Shown: piece after piece, positions 9,191 through 17,625 of the stretch
How positions within the stretch are numbered: the first letter of the stretch is position 1
Layout of the letters: each line of letters begins with the position of its first letter
DNA from: Alphaproteobacteria bacterium
GTDB taxonomy: Bacteria > Pseudomonadota > Alphaproteobacteria > Micavibrionales > Micavibrionaceae
NCBI GenBank assembly: GCA_009995595.1
Contig: JAACPE010000001.1
Coordinates: 186,001-250,000 of the forward strand
Reading direction: 5' to 3'
DNA length: 64,000 bases
Translations under genes and position numbers: made by a program
Notes under the pieces: generated by a model
What the model was told of the DNA's origin: nothing
The model's database searches: none
Seen by the model: the letters and a program-made list of their open reading frames with translations, nothing else

Positions 9191-10809
9191 GCGACTTTCT
9201 TCGCCTTTAAATTTAGTGCAGCTTCTAATAGGGTCTTTGTATAGGCTTCTTTAGGGTTGTTGAAGATATCCTCGGCTTTGCCGCTTTCAACAACTTTTCC
9301 GTTTTTCATGACAATCATATCATGCGCCATGGCGCGCACGACGCGCAGGTCGTGACTGATGAAAAGATAGGCAAGGTTATGTTTTTCTTGAAGCTCACGT
9401 AAGAGATCAATAATTTCGACCTGCACGGATACATCAAGGGCAGATGTCGGCTCATCGAGGACAACAAAATCAGGGCGGAGCACCATGGCGCGGGCTATTG
9501 CAACACGCTGGCGCTGGCCACCAGAAAATTCATGCGGATAACGATGGCGTGTTTGCGGGTCAAGATGCACTTGGTTGAGGACATCAATTACACGGGCGTC
9601 ACGTCCCGCCGCATCGAGTTCTGGGTTATGGACTTTTAAGCCTTCACCGATAATATCTGCGATGCTCATGCGGGGGGAGAGCGCACTAAAGGGGTCTTGG
9701 AAGACGACCTGCAGGTTTGAACGCAAGGGCGTCATGGCTTTGCGACCTAGGGCGGAGATATCAATACCGTTATAATCAATTTTTCCTTGGCCATTGATGA
9801 GACGTAGTAAGGCAAAACCAAGGGTTGATTTTCCTGATCCACTTTCGCCGACTACGCCGACAGTGTGGCCTGCTTTAATCTCAACATTAATGCCATCAAC
9901 AGCCTTAACCCAATCTGTTGTTTGACCCCAAAAGTTTTTGGCCTTTGGGAAATGCACTTTAATGTCTGTGCCTCGCATAATGCAGGAAGCGCCAGCTTGA
10001 GGCGTTTTGGCTAAGCCTTTTGGCATAGAGCCCAAGAGTTTTTTGGAATACGCATGCGCTGGATTTTTAAACACATTTTTTGCGTTGCCGCTTTCAACGA
10101 TTTCGCCGCTTTGCATGATGCACACATCATCAGCGAATTTTTCGACAATCGAGAGATCATGCGTAATCATAATCATCGCCATTTTTAAATCACGTTGAAG
10201 CTCTTCGAGCAGTTCTAAAATTTCGGCCTGCACGGTGACATCAAGAGCGGTTGTCGGTTCATCGGCAATAAGCAGCTCAGGGTTGTTCGCAAGCGCCATA
10301 GCGATCATCACGCGTTGGCGTTGTCCGCCCGATAATTCATGCGGGTAGGCCTTAAGGCGCTCTTTCATCATCGGCAATTGCACCATGTCGAGGAGCTCTT
10401 TAACGCGTTCCCGCGCTTTGCTCTCGCTCATGCGCTGATGCAGGCGAAGCGTTTCGCCAATTTGACGTTCAATCGAATGAAGGGGGTTCAGCGCCGTCAT
10501 GGGTTCTTGGAAGATCATACCAATTTGCGACCCGCGAATATGGCGCATAAAGCCATCTTTTTTCCCAACTAATTCCTCGCCGTTAAATTGAATGCTTGAG
10601 CCCTCGGGATGACGGGCGAGGGGATAGGGGAGAAGTTGCATGATCGACATGGCAGTCACAGATTTGCCCGAGCCACTCTCGCCGACTAACGCCATGGTTT
10701 GTCCCTCATGGACGTCAAAAGACACGTTTTTAACCGCGTGAAACAAGCGCTCTGGCGTTTTAAAATCAACGGAAAGATTTTTGACAGATAATAATGGCGC
10801 TTTGCTCAT
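9187..10809 (-). CDS. yejF: Peptide ABC transporter, duplicated ATPase YejF
   Basis: A 540-residue protein with two fused ABC ATPase domains, the arrangement of YejF in the YejABEF importer for oligopeptides and microcin C. Each half has Walker A ([23 protein letters not shown]), a Q-loop ([22 protein letters not shown]), the signature ([18 protein letters not shown]) and Walker B ([24 protein letters not shown]). In most genomes it follows yejE directly. Here argCBDF and an orphan on the other strand lie between them. The stop overlaps the convergent AT-rich gene by 4 bp. Confidence 0.93.
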   Translation of the reverse strand: MSKAPLLSVKNLSVDFKTPERLFHAVKNVSFDVHEGQTMALVGESGSGKSVTAMSIMQLLPYPLARHPEGSSIQFNGEELVGKKDGFMRHIRGSQIGMIFQEPMTALNPLHSIERQIGETLRLHQRMSESKARERVKELLDMVQLPMMKERLKAYPHELSGGQRQRVMIAMALANNPELLIADEPTTALDVTVQAEILELLEELQRDLKMAMIMITHDLSIVEKFADDVCIMQSGEIVESGNAKNVFKNPAHAYSKKLLGSMPKGLAKTPQAGASCIMRGTDIKVHFPKAKNFWGQTTDWVKAVDGINVEIKAGHTVGVVGESGSGKSTLGFALLRLINGQGKIDYNGIDISALGRKAMTPLRSNLQVVFQDPFSALSPRMSIADIIGEGLKVHNPELDAAGRDARVIDVLNQVHLDPQTRHRYPHEFSGGQRQRVAIARAMVLRPDFVVLDEPTSALDVSVQVEIIDLLRELQEKHNLAYLFISHDLRVVRAMAHDMIVMKNGKVVESGKAEDIFNNPKEAYTKTLLEAALNLKAKKVA

Positions 10810-10942
10810 GTTTTTATATTTAAGAGGTTTTTAAGTGATTGAGAAGATGTAACTCTTCAATCCATGGAATTAACCCCGAAATTAAGGTCTGTGTGATTAT
10901 TTGAGTATTATTTTATTTACATAATTTAAAAAAAGCCTTATG

Positions 10943-10957
10943 TTAATTCAAATTTAA
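10943..10957. promoter_or_regulatory. TTAA-N7-TTAA motif, candidate CtrA site upstream of the 11000 orphan
   Basis: TTAA-TTCAAAT-TTAA matches the CtrA consensus spacing exactly. It lies in the 190 bp divergent region between yejF and the orphan gene starting at 11000, 43 bp before that ATG. The position suits promoter control, but the region is AT-rich and a chance match is possible. Confidence 0.4.
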
Positions 10958-10999
10958 GCATTTTCTGGCTAAATGTGAGAGTAATTGCAAGAGGGTAAT

Positions 11000-11539
11000 A
11001 TGACCGATTATTTAAAACCGTCATTAACAGCATATTCGGATGTGCTGCGATCATTTGTTAAACTTGATAGTCTTGCCGCTCAAGCTTCGGGTTTATCGGT
11101 AGATACAGTCACAAAAATACAACATGTTGCTCATGCTATTAATCAAGCTGAGCGTACAGCCTTAAACCATCGTGAGCATATGCTTCGCAATAAAGATCAA
11201 TTTCAGGGGCAGGGGACTGATGCCTGGCAGAAGTCTAATTTTGAACCTTTTGTTGCGGCGGCCCGTCAGGCAAAAACGCTATTATCAGATGAGGGTTTTG
11301 TTCAGGAATTGGTCAATTCTTCAATTGTAGTGCCAGAGGGCGAACCACAATATTCTAGACTTAGACGAGATAGCGAAGATTATAGCTCTTTAACAAGTGC
11401 CTATGAATTAACTAGTAAGGCGAGAACTATTTCTGAAGTACTTCATAGAGAAGAGACAGCCAGAAGCCACACCATAAGAGATCGAGACGTTGGTCGGTAT
11501 GCCATTAGTTTTGACAGAAACCCTTTTCAACCAGTTTAA
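11000..11539 (+). CDS. Orphan helical protein
   Basis: A 179-residue polar, mainly helical protein of unknown function. The start at 11000 (MTDYLKPSL) is chosen because AGAGGG lies 5-6 nt upstream; an in-frame ATG at 10985 would include that sequence in the coding region. There is no signal peptide or membrane segment. The C-terminal third is rich in Arg, Ser and Glu (SRLRRDSEDYSS, HREETARSHTIRDRD). Its TAA stop shares a TTAA with the argF stop on the other strand. It lies between argF and yejF and may be under CtrA control given the upstream motif. Confidence 0.7.
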   Translation: MTDYLKPSLTAYSDVLRSFVKLDSLAAQASGLSVDTVTKIQHVAHAINQAERTALNHREHMLRNKDQFQGQGTDAWQKSNFEPFVAAARQAKTLLSDEGFVQELVNSSIVVPEGEPQYSRLRRDSEDYSSLTSAYELTSKARTISEVLHREETARSHTIRDRDVGRYAISFDRNPFQPV

Positions 11540-12429
11540 ACCACAACGCCTGTCTCTTCTAAGCACCATGCTAATATTGCTTTTTGGGCATGTAGACGGT
11601 TTTCGGCCTCGTCTAATATAACGCTGGCGGGGGATTTGGCGACGTCTTGGCTCACTTCTTCCCATTCATGGATGGGCATGCAGTGCATAAAGATGGCGTG
11701 TTCTTTGGCAAGTGCCATTAAGCCACTATTGACCTGATACGGCCAAAATTTATCAAGCGTTTTACCTTCTTGTCCCATGGATACCCATGTGTCTGTTACC
11801 AAAACATCAGCATCTTTTGCAGCGGCTTTGGCGTCGCTTGTTACGGTGCAGCGTTTATCGGCGGTCGGTATAATGTCTTCGGGGACGGCAGCAATAAATT
11901 CAAAATCAAATTTCTCGCTGGCATCAACGAAGCTTTGGGTGACGTTGTTATAATCACCAAACCATGCAATTTTTTTGCCTTGTATACCGCCCAGTTTCTC
12001 TTCGATTGTCATCACATCTGCCATGATTTGGCAGGGGTGGGAAATATCGGTCATGCCGTTAATGACGGGGATGGTGGCGTGTTTAGCAAGCTCTTCCATC
12101 ATCGCATGATCGCTGAGACGGAGCATAATACCATCAACAAAACGGGACATAACTTGCGCGGTGCTCTCCACGCTTTCTGACCCGCCCAGTTGAATGTCAC
12201 TTTTATTAAGCACAATCGAGTGACCGCCCAGTTGTTTCATTGCCACTTCAAAGCTCATGCGTGTGCGGGTCGAGCGTTTATCAAACATCATCGCGAGCGA
12301 AAGCCCTTTGAACAGTTGCGGAGGGTTAAATTTTTGTGCTTTTAATTGATGGGCGTTTTTGATGATATCTTTTAACAGATCCGCATCAAAATCGCGCAGG
12401 TTAATAAAATGTCTGGGTGTGTTTGGCAT
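11536..12429 (-). CDS. argF: Ornithine carbamoyltransferase
   Basis: Converts ornithine and carbamoyl phosphate to citrulline. The start at 12429 (MPNTPRHFINLRDF) is preferred to 12441 because GAGGG, inside the end of argD, sits about 6 nt upstream. It gives 297 residues, normal for the family. Visible motifs are the carbamoyl-phosphate loop STRTRMSFE, HPCQ, DTWVSMGQE and HCMP, plus DEAENRLHAQKA near the end. The stretch after HCMP reads IHEWEEV where many relatives have AHRGEEV, an unusual but non-catalytic change. Last gene of the argC-argB-argD-argF operon. Confidence 0.94.
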   Translation of the reverse strand: MPNTPRHFINLRDFDADLLKDIIKNAHQLKAQKFNPPQLFKGLSLAMMFDKRSTRTRMSFEVAMKQLGGHSIVLNKSDIQLGGSESVESTAQVMSRFVDGIMLRLSDHAMMEELAKHATIPVINGMTDISHPCQIMADVMTIEEKLGGIQGKKIAWFGDYNNVTQSFVDASEKFDFEFIAAVPEDIIPTADKRCTVTSDAKAAAKDADVLVTDTWVSMGQEGKTLDKFWPYQVNSGLMALAKEHAIFMHCMPIHEWEEVSQDVAKSPASVILDEAENRLHAQKAILAWCLEETGVVV

Positions 12430-12430
12430 G

Positions 12431-13654
12431 TTAGCCCTCATATTTAATTAGGTTTTTGTTGTTCTTAAGAACATCGCTGATAACGGCCACAGCTTTATCA
12501 ATTTCTTCGTTAGAAATAATAAGCGGTGGCGTTAGGCGGAGCGTGTTTTTACCAGCCTGCGTTGCCATTAATCCTGCCTCTAAAAGCTCATGAAGGAGTT
12601 CTTTGATTTGATATTTTGTATCAATACCAATCATCAAGCCTTCGCCCTTAACGGCCTTAATGGCATTGCCTGTTTCATTGTGCAACGCGCCCAGTCGTTC
12701 ACGGAAATAAAGACTGGCTTCGCGCACGCGTTTTAAGAATTCAGGTCTTACAATTTCGCTCACCACGTGATAGGCGACATTGGTGGCAAGCGGGTTGCCT
12801 GCATAGGTTGACCCATGGTCACCTGCATTAAAGGCATCAGCAATTTTCTCTTTGGCCATAAACGCGCCAACGGGAAAGCCGCCGCCAAGCCCTTTTGCAA
12901 GGCAGGTAATATCCGGCTCATAATCAAAATGGGCGTGTGCCATAAGTTTGCCCATACGCCCCATGCCAGATTGAATTTCATCAGAAATAAGAAGGATGTT
13001 ATTGTCATCGCAAAGGTCACGCAAGCCTTTGAAAAATTCTGGTGTGCCTGCGGTCAATCCGCCTTCACCTTGAACAGGCTCTACCATAATAGCGCAGATT
13101 TTATCAGTGATGAGCGCTTTGACGCTATCGAGATCATTATAGGTTGCAAAATGAAAGCCTGGAAGATAGGGCGCAAATTGGGGTTGATGGCGTGATTTTT
13201 CAGTTGCCGATACCGCGCCATAGGTGCGCCCGTGGAATGAGCTACCAAAAACAATAAACTCTTTTGCCTCCTCGCTCTTGTTTTGGTGTGCCCATGTACG
13301 GGCAAGTTTGAGAGAGCCCTCTACGGCTTCTGCGCCAGAGTTACAAAAGAATATTTTTTCCGCGCAGCAATGAGCAAGAAGGAGCTCTGCCGCTTTTACT
13401 TTTGGCTCTGTCGCGATAGAACCAATGCACATGGTGAAGCCCCGCTCAAGTTGTTCAGTGATGGCTTTATTAAAAGCAGGGTGATTATGCCCAAGCGCCG
13501 TGACCGCGATACCGCCCGCACAATCAAGATATTCTTTACCATCCATATCATAAAGATAAACGCCATTCCCGCGCCCAATCGCGATATGTTTGTGCGGATA
13601 AAGTTTCATATAGGCGTCATTGGCGCGGGTTTGTAGGTCGAGGTTTGTCGGCAT
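12431..13654 (-). CDS. argD: Acetylornithine aminotransferase
   Basis: A 407-residue class III PLP aminotransferase that makes N-acetylornithine. Features are GIAVTALGHNHP, CNSGAEAVEGSLKLAR, FHGRTYGAVSATEK, VEPVQGEGGL, ISDEIQSGMGR and the PLP lysine in CLAKGLGGGFPVGAF. HGSTYAGNPLA binds cofactor phosphate. The ATG overlaps the argB stop by one base (TAATG), and the stop lies 1 nt before argF. This spacing suggests translational coupling in the arg operon. Confidence 0.96.
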   Translation of the reverse strand: MPTNLDLQTRANDAYMKLYPHKHIAIGRGNGVYLYDMDGKEYLDCAGGIAVTALGHNHPAFNKAITEQLERGFTMCIGSIATEPKVKAAELLLAHCCAEKIFFCNSGAEAVEGSLKLARTWAHQNKSEEAKEFIVFGSSFHGRTYGAVSATEKSRHQPQFAPYLPGFHFATYNDLDSVKALITDKICAIMVEPVQGEGGLTAGTPEFFKGLRDLCDDNNILLISDEIQSGMGRMGKLMAHAHFDYEPDITCLAKGLGGGFPVGAFMAKEKIADAFNAGDHGSTYAGNPLATNVAYHVVSEIVRPEFLKRVREASLYFRERLGALHNETGNAIKAVKGEGLMIGIDTKYQIKELLHELLEAGLMATQAGKNTLRLTPPLIISNEEIDKAVAVISDVLKNNKNLIKYEG

Positions 13655-14520
13655 TATTTTGCTTCCTTTTCTTCTTCGTATATTTCTTTTTCATGCGAAC
13701 GCACAATCATCGTCCCTGTTCCGTCAGAGGTGTAAATTTCATTGCGTAAGCTGTCTTTTTTAAACCCATTGAGAATATGAATACGCTTTACGCCTGCTTT
13801 TAAGGCGGCAATACAGTTTTCTAATTTGACGCGCATGCCGCCTGTTGCTGTTTGATTGGCGATGAGGGCTTCTATTTCGCGTGTTGTCAAAACGGACTGC
13901 ACCGTCCCATCAACAAGAACGCCGTCTACATCCGTCATAAAGATGAGCTTGTTCGCTTTTGTTGCGCTCGCGATTTCAACGGCGACATTGTCGGCATTAA
14001 TATTGAGCGCTGTGCCTTCATCCGTAAAGGCCAAGCACGGCATCACGGCAAGATTTGTTGCGCCAAAGTGATCGCGAATATTTTTATCATTAATGTCAAT
14101 TAATGTTCCATCAAAACGCTGCATGCCTGCCTCATTGGGGCGGCGTAAAGAATGCGCCCAGTGTGGGGGGATGGCGTTAAAAACATTAGAAGGGAGTTTT
14201 GCTTTTACGAGGCTTTCAGAGATTTTAAACCCTAAATCACCCGCTAATACTTTTTTGATTATTTTAATATCGGTGCAGGAGGATATCCGCCGCCCATTGA
14301 TTTTTGTTGGCGTAATACCTGCCTCAAGCATTGCGGCATCTATTGCCTCACCGCCGCCATAAATCAAAAGAACGTTGATGTTATCATGGGTGAGTTCTTG
14401 AATATTCGCGATCAAGTTTTCACGGGCGTTGATATCGGTGATTATACGTCCACCAGCCTTGATAACAAAAAGCTGATCACGAAAAAGTTGACGATAGAAC
14501 TGTTGAAAAGATTTTATCAT
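13654..14520 (-). CDS. argB: Acetylglutamate kinase (divergent)
   Basis: A 288-residue amino-acid kinase fold protein phosphorylating N-acetylglutamate, the second step of arginine synthesis. Motifs are FVIKAGGRII (usually K-Y/L-GG), LLIYGGGEAID, KINGRRIS, ALNINADNVAVEIA, LIFMTDVDGVL and TGGMRVKLENCIAAL. The N-terminal lysine-GG loop and the spacing between the two glycine loops differ from common ArgB, so it is a divergent branch. Function follows from its position between argC and argD and from the paired NADN and TDVDGVL motifs. It starts 9 bp after the argC stop. Confidence 0.88.
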   Translation of the reverse strand: MIKSFQQFYRQLFRDQLFVIKAGGRIITDINARENLIANIQELTHDNINVLLIYGGGEAIDAAMLEAGITPTKINGRRISSCTDIKIIKKVLAGDLGFKISESLVKAKLPSNVFNAIPPHWAHSLRRPNEAGMQRFDGTLIDINDKNIRDHFGATNLAVMPCLAFTDEGTALNINADNVAVEIASATKANKLIFMTDVDGVLVDGTVQSVLTTREIEALIANQTATGGMRVKLENCIAALKAGVKRIHILNGFKKDSLRNEIYTSDGTGTMIVRSHEKEIYEEEKEAK

Positions 14521-14529
14521 GAGGGTGCT

Positions 14530-15525
14530 TTATGGATAAATGGGGCTATTAAAATTTAGGCCAAGTGTTTCATTAAGGCCAAACATTATGTTCATATTTT
14601 GAACAGCTGTACCCGATGCACCGCGTAAGAGATTATCAAGCGCCCCTTGGGCGATCCATTGGCCATTATGGCCTTGGGCGTAATGCACATCCACAAAGTT
14701 AGTGCTCACTACATTTGTCATTTCACACTTGTTCACGATACGTGTGAAGGGGTGATTGTATAGAACGCTTAAATCTGGTTCGCTATCACATGTCACAAAA
14801 CCATTGGCGAATATACCGCGCAGGAAAGGGCCGACAGTCGGGGCAAAGTTAAATTGGTCTTCTTTAAGGCCGCTCGTAGCTAAAATCTCGGGGGTGTGGC
14901 GGTGTTCATTAACCAGATAACTACGGATATTTTGGGCGCAGAAAGGATGATCCACGGGGTCACGGGCGGCACGTCCTCCGCCGCTTGTCCCTGAAATGGC
15001 GATAACATCTGCACCGCTCATTTTATTTTTAAAGGGCAGGAGGAGGATTTGAATTAAAAGTGCAAAACAGCCGGGATTGGCCACGGCGTTTGCTGTCTTG
15101 ATTTGCTCTCTATACACTTCAGGGAGGCCATAAACGAATGTGCCGTTCAACAGATCAGGGTGTTGATGGGGGATGTTATAATACCGCTCATAGGTTGCAT
15201 GATCATTCAGGCGAAAATCTGCAGAAAAATCTATAAGCTTTGTTTTACCTAAAAAGGCAGGGGCCACTTCCTGCGCGGCCTTATGGGGGAGGCATAAAAA
15301 GACGATATCGCTCTCCTGCGCGACTGTGTCATGGTCTGTATTTGTGATTGTGCAGCCCTCAATATGAGAGAGGCGCGGAAATAGATCTGAGAGCGGTGTA
15401 CCGTCATGTTGGCGCGATACGAGATATTTTAATTCTACCTGTGGGTGTTGCAAAAGACAGCGCAGCAGCTCTGTTCCTGTGTAGCCTGTCACACCGATAA
15501 TGGAGACTTTAATTTTATTACTCAT
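14530..15525 (-). CDS. argC: N-acetyl-gamma-glutamyl-phosphate reductase
   Basis: A 331-residue NADPH-dependent reductase, the third step of arginine synthesis. It has the Rossmann start VSIIGVTGYTGTELLRCLLQHP, the catalytic cysteine in ANPGCFALL, and SGTSGGGRAA. It is the first structural gene of the arg operon. A 138 nt transcribed leader separates it from a short arginine-rich ORF upstream. No strong Shine-Dalgarno precedes its ATG (GGUUGUAGAAU AUG), leaving room for translational control. Confidence 0.95.
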   Translation of the reverse strand: MSNKIKVSIIGVTGYTGTELLRCLLQHPQVELKYLVSRQHDGTPLSDLFPRLSHIEGCTITNTDHDTVAQESDIVFLCLPHKAAQEVAPAFLGKTKLIDFSADFRLNDHATYERYYNIPHQHPDLLNGTFVYGLPEVYREQIKTANAVANPGCFALLIQILLLPFKNKMSGADVIAISGTSGGGRAARDPVDHPFCAQNIRSYLVNEHRHTPEILATSGLKEDQFNFAPTVGPFLRGIFANGFVTCDSEPDLSVLYNHPFTRIVNKCEMTNVVSTNFVDVHYAQGHNGQWIAQGALDNLLRGASGTAVQNMNIMFGLNETLGLNFNSPIYP

Positions 15526-15663
15526 ATTCTACAACCACTTGTTTTATTTGCACATAATCATACGGACTTCAGCCAGTTGTTACCAGTCTTAAGGAGAACA
15601 TTTGTAGTGATTTGAGAAAGAACTAGGTCAGCACAAACAGCCATCCCCTAAAACGGGTAATGG
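15526..15663 (-). promoter_or_regulatory. arg operon leader RNA with alternative pairings (candidate attenuator)
   Basis: Untranslated RNA between the leader ORF and argC. Two nested stems are visible. The outer is CACAAAC (15688-15682, inside the leader ORF) with GUUUGUG (15638-15632). The inner is CCAUUACCC (15663-15655) with GGGGAUGG (15648-15641), with loop GUUUUA. A downstream UGGUAAC (15585-15579) can instead pair with the GUUAACCA/UUACC region. No GC-rich hairpin with a clear U run is seen. Termination, if any, could use the weak CUGUUUGU tract after the inner stem, Rho, or translational control. Confidence 0.5.
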
Positions 15664-15699
15664 TTAACGGCGGCGGCGTCGGTTTGTGTTGTTGTTCAT
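15664..15699 (-). CDS. Putative arginine leader peptide MNNNTNRRRRR upstream of argC
   Basis: An 11-codon ORF: ATG, AAC x3, ACA, AAC, then CGA CGC CGC CGC CGT and TAA. Five consecutive Arg codons directly before the stop, 138 nt upstream of an arginine biosynthetic operon on the same strand, is the hallmark of an attenuation leader peptide such as trpL or hisL. There is no Shine-Dalgarno. The predicted transcription start falls on the A of the ATG, so it would be translated as a leaderless mRNA, as reported for trpL of Sinorhizobium. Too short for ordinary gene finders. Function is inferred from the sequence. Confidence 0.75.
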   Translation of the reverse strand: MNNNTNRRRRR

Positions 15700-15705
15700 G
15701 ATGAT

Positions 15706-15734
15706 ACTAAAGCGTGTATTGATTAACGCGTCAA
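15706..15734 (-). promoter_or_regulatory. Sigma-70-type promoter of the arg operon
   Basis: On the minus strand, TTGACG (15734-15729), a 17 bp spacer and TTTAGT (15711-15706). The -35 box starts 7 nt after the yejE stop codon and is preceded by an AT-rich stretch. Six bases separate the -10 box from the ATG of the leader ORF, so the start of transcription would be the A at 15699 or very close to it. Confidence 0.65.
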
Positions 15735-15741
15735 CTATAAA

Positions 15742-16767
15742 TTATAAATTCGTCTTTCTAGGATCAAAAGCATCGCGCACGGCTTCGCCGATGAAGGTCA
15801 GGAGCGACAGCATGATTGCGAGGGAGAGAAAAGCGGTTATCCCGAGCCATGGGGCTTGAAGGTTGTTTTTACCCTGCGCCAGTAACTCCCCCAGTGAGGC
15901 AGAGCCGGGTGGAAGGCCAAGGCCAAGGAAATCAAGCGAGGTCAGCGCCGTAATTGACCCCGTTAAAATAAACGGCATGAGCGTTAATGTTGCCACCATC
16001 GCATTGGGCAGAACATGACGGCGCATTATGGTCAGGTTTGACACACCCAGTGCATTGGCGGCCTTGACGTAGTCAAAGTTACGCGTGCGCAAAAATTCGG
16101 CGCGGACAACATCAACAAGGCTCACCCATGAAAAGAGGAGGAGAATAAGGAGTAAAGTCCAAAATCCCGGCACAAACATGGCAGAGAAAATAATCAGGAT
16201 GTAAAGCGAGGGCAGGGACGACCAGACCTCAATAAAGCGCTGCATGATGAGGTCTAAACGCCCGCCATAATATCCCTGAAACGCGCCCGCCGTGATACCG
16301 ATAATGGAGCTGATAATCGTAAGCGCCAATCCAAAAAGAACGGATATGCGAAAGCCATAAATAACCCGCGCCGCAACATCGCGCCCCTGGTCATCTGTGC
16401 CAAATATGTTCTCAGCCGTGGGCGCAGAGGGGGCGGGGGTGGGCAGGTCATAATTGATGGTGTCGTATGAAAAACGAATTGGCGGCCAGATCATGTAGCC
16501 TTTGGCATTAATTAGGTCAGCAACAAAGGGGTCGCGGTAGTCGGCCTCGGTTTCGAAATCTCCCCCAAATTTGGTTTCGGGGTAGTTTTTAAAGACTGGG
16601 GCATAAAGTCCGCCATCATAACTAATCAAGAGGGGCTTGTCATTGGCCACAAATTCCGCCGATAAACAGAGCAAGAGCAAGCCAAGGAAAATCCAAAACG
16701 ACCAGAGCCCGCGCTTGTTTGCCTTAAACTGTGCCAGCCTGCGCTGTGTTATGGGTGAAAAAGTCAT
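15742..16767 (-). CDS. yejE: Peptide ABC transporter permease YejE
   Basis: A 341-residue inner-membrane permease. An N-terminal helix (WSFWIFLGLLLLCLSAEFVA) is followed by a periplasmic domain containing FGTDDQGRDVAARVIYGFRISVLFG, typical of the OppC/DppC branch and of YejE. Five further membrane helices follow, with the EAA-type loop AANALGVSNLTIMRRHVLPNA that contacts the ATPase. It is separated from yejB by three small orphan genes and from yejF by the arg operon. The arg promoter begins immediately after its stop. Confidence 0.92.
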   Translation of the reverse strand: MTFSPITQRRLAQFKANKRGLWSFWIFLGLLLLCLSAEFVANDKPLLISYDGGLYAPVFKNYPETKFGGDFETEADYRDPFVADLINAKGYMIWPPIRFSYDTINYDLPTPAPSAPTAENIFGTDDQGRDVAARVIYGFRISVLFGLALTIISSIIGITAGAFQGYYGGRLDLIMQRFIEVWSSLPSLYILIIFSAMFVPGFWTLLLILLLFSWVSLVDVVRAEFLRTRNFDYVKAANALGVSNLTIMRRHVLPNAMVATLTLMPFILTGSITALTSLDFLGLGLPPGSASLGELLAQGKNNLQAPWLGITAFLSLAIMLSLLTFIGEAVRDAFDPRKTNL

Positions 16768-16811
16768 GAAAAGACATTAACGAAAGGCAAGCCATGCGCA
16801 AAGTAAAATTA

Positions 16812-17246
16812 CTAATTCATCCGCGCATTTGGTCGTGGTACAGCAGAGCCTAAGGCAAATTCGCCCAGAGATTGAGTTAATTCTCTTGGCATATTTAGGC
16901 CTTTTAGCCCATTGAGGGCCTGCAAAGCTGCGTTTGCTATAGCTTCTTGATTATAACGATAAATTAGATTGTTACGTTGTGCGTTTATCAATTCATTTAG
17001 AACTTCTGCGCCGGCATCTTCTAAATCAACGGCATTAAATTTATGCATTTCTTCGATAGCCTCAACGCTCATTTGGCGCACTTCGGCACATAAACGCATA
17101 GCGTAGTCACATTGTTGTGAAACAGTCATTGATTTTTCAAGCATGAGCAATTGCGACAATTTTTTCAATCGAATTTCGTTGTCTGTTGCAATTGCAAAAG
17201 CCTTTATTAAGTCGAGTGCTTCATCAAATTTATCATCGTGTAACAT
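16812..17246 (-). CDS. Orphan helical protein (144 aa)
   Basis: A 144-residue, mainly helical, acidic protein with no signal peptide or membrane segment. I recognise no family. It begins 4 nt after the stop of the 90-residue gene upstream, so the two are probably co-transcribed. The C-terminal tail is ALGSAVPRPNARMN. Base composition resembles its neighbours. It lies between yejB and yejE, where most genomes have no gene. Confidence 0.65.
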   Translation of the reverse strand: MLHDDKFDEALDLIKAFAIATDNEIRLKKLSQLLMLEKSMTVSQQCDYAMRLCAEVRQMSVEAIEEMHKFNAVDLEDAGAEVLNELINAQRNNLIYRYNQEAIANAALQALNGLKGLNMPRELTQSLGEFALGSAVPRPNARMN

Positions 17247-17250
17247 GGTA

Positions 17251-17523
17251 TTAATGAATTTCGAAGCTACCAGTGCCCGTTTTTTCCATGAGGGAGAGGC
17301 GAAAGCGTTGTTCAGTCGTGAGGGGCAGGTTATCGTTATGAGGGATAGGCATTTGCGGCATATCCATGCCAGCGCGCAGGTTTTTTAGGTCGCGTTTAGC
17401 GATAGATATTGTCTCGTTTACAAGGTCTTTGAGAGCCTGTTCATCCTGAGCCGTCACTTCACCGTTATCGCGAATTGAATCGCGAACCGATGACAGTTTT
17501 TTTGTTACTTTTTTAATATTCAT
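17251..17523 (-). CDS. Orphan small protein (90 aa)
   Basis: A 90-residue protein of unknown function. The N-terminal half is basic and helical (MNIKKVTKKLSSVRDSIRD) and the middle is Pro/Met-rich (MDMPQMPIPHNDNLP). GGGAC about 4 nt upstream of the ATG may serve as ribosome-binding site. It is followed 4 nt later by the 144-residue orphan, so they form a pair inserted between yejB and yejE. No homology was recognised. Confidence 0.6.
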   Translation of the reverse strand: MNIKKVTKKLSSVRDSIRDNGEVTAQDEQALKDLVNETISIAKRDLKNLRAGMDMPQMPIPHNDNLPLTTEQRFRLSLMEKTGTGSFEIH

Positions 17524-17625
17524 CGCCGTCCCTGCGTCTATATTTTTTTGCTGTATTTGCTACAGGCGTTTTTGGAATGTGAAAACCTTACCCCTAAAAC
17601 ATTATTCTGTCAAATAGAATTAGCT

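Noticed and set aside
15600-15650. Strong intrinsic terminator in the arg leader
   Set aside because: The inner stem is imperfect and followed only by CUGUUUGU, so I do not call a terminator.
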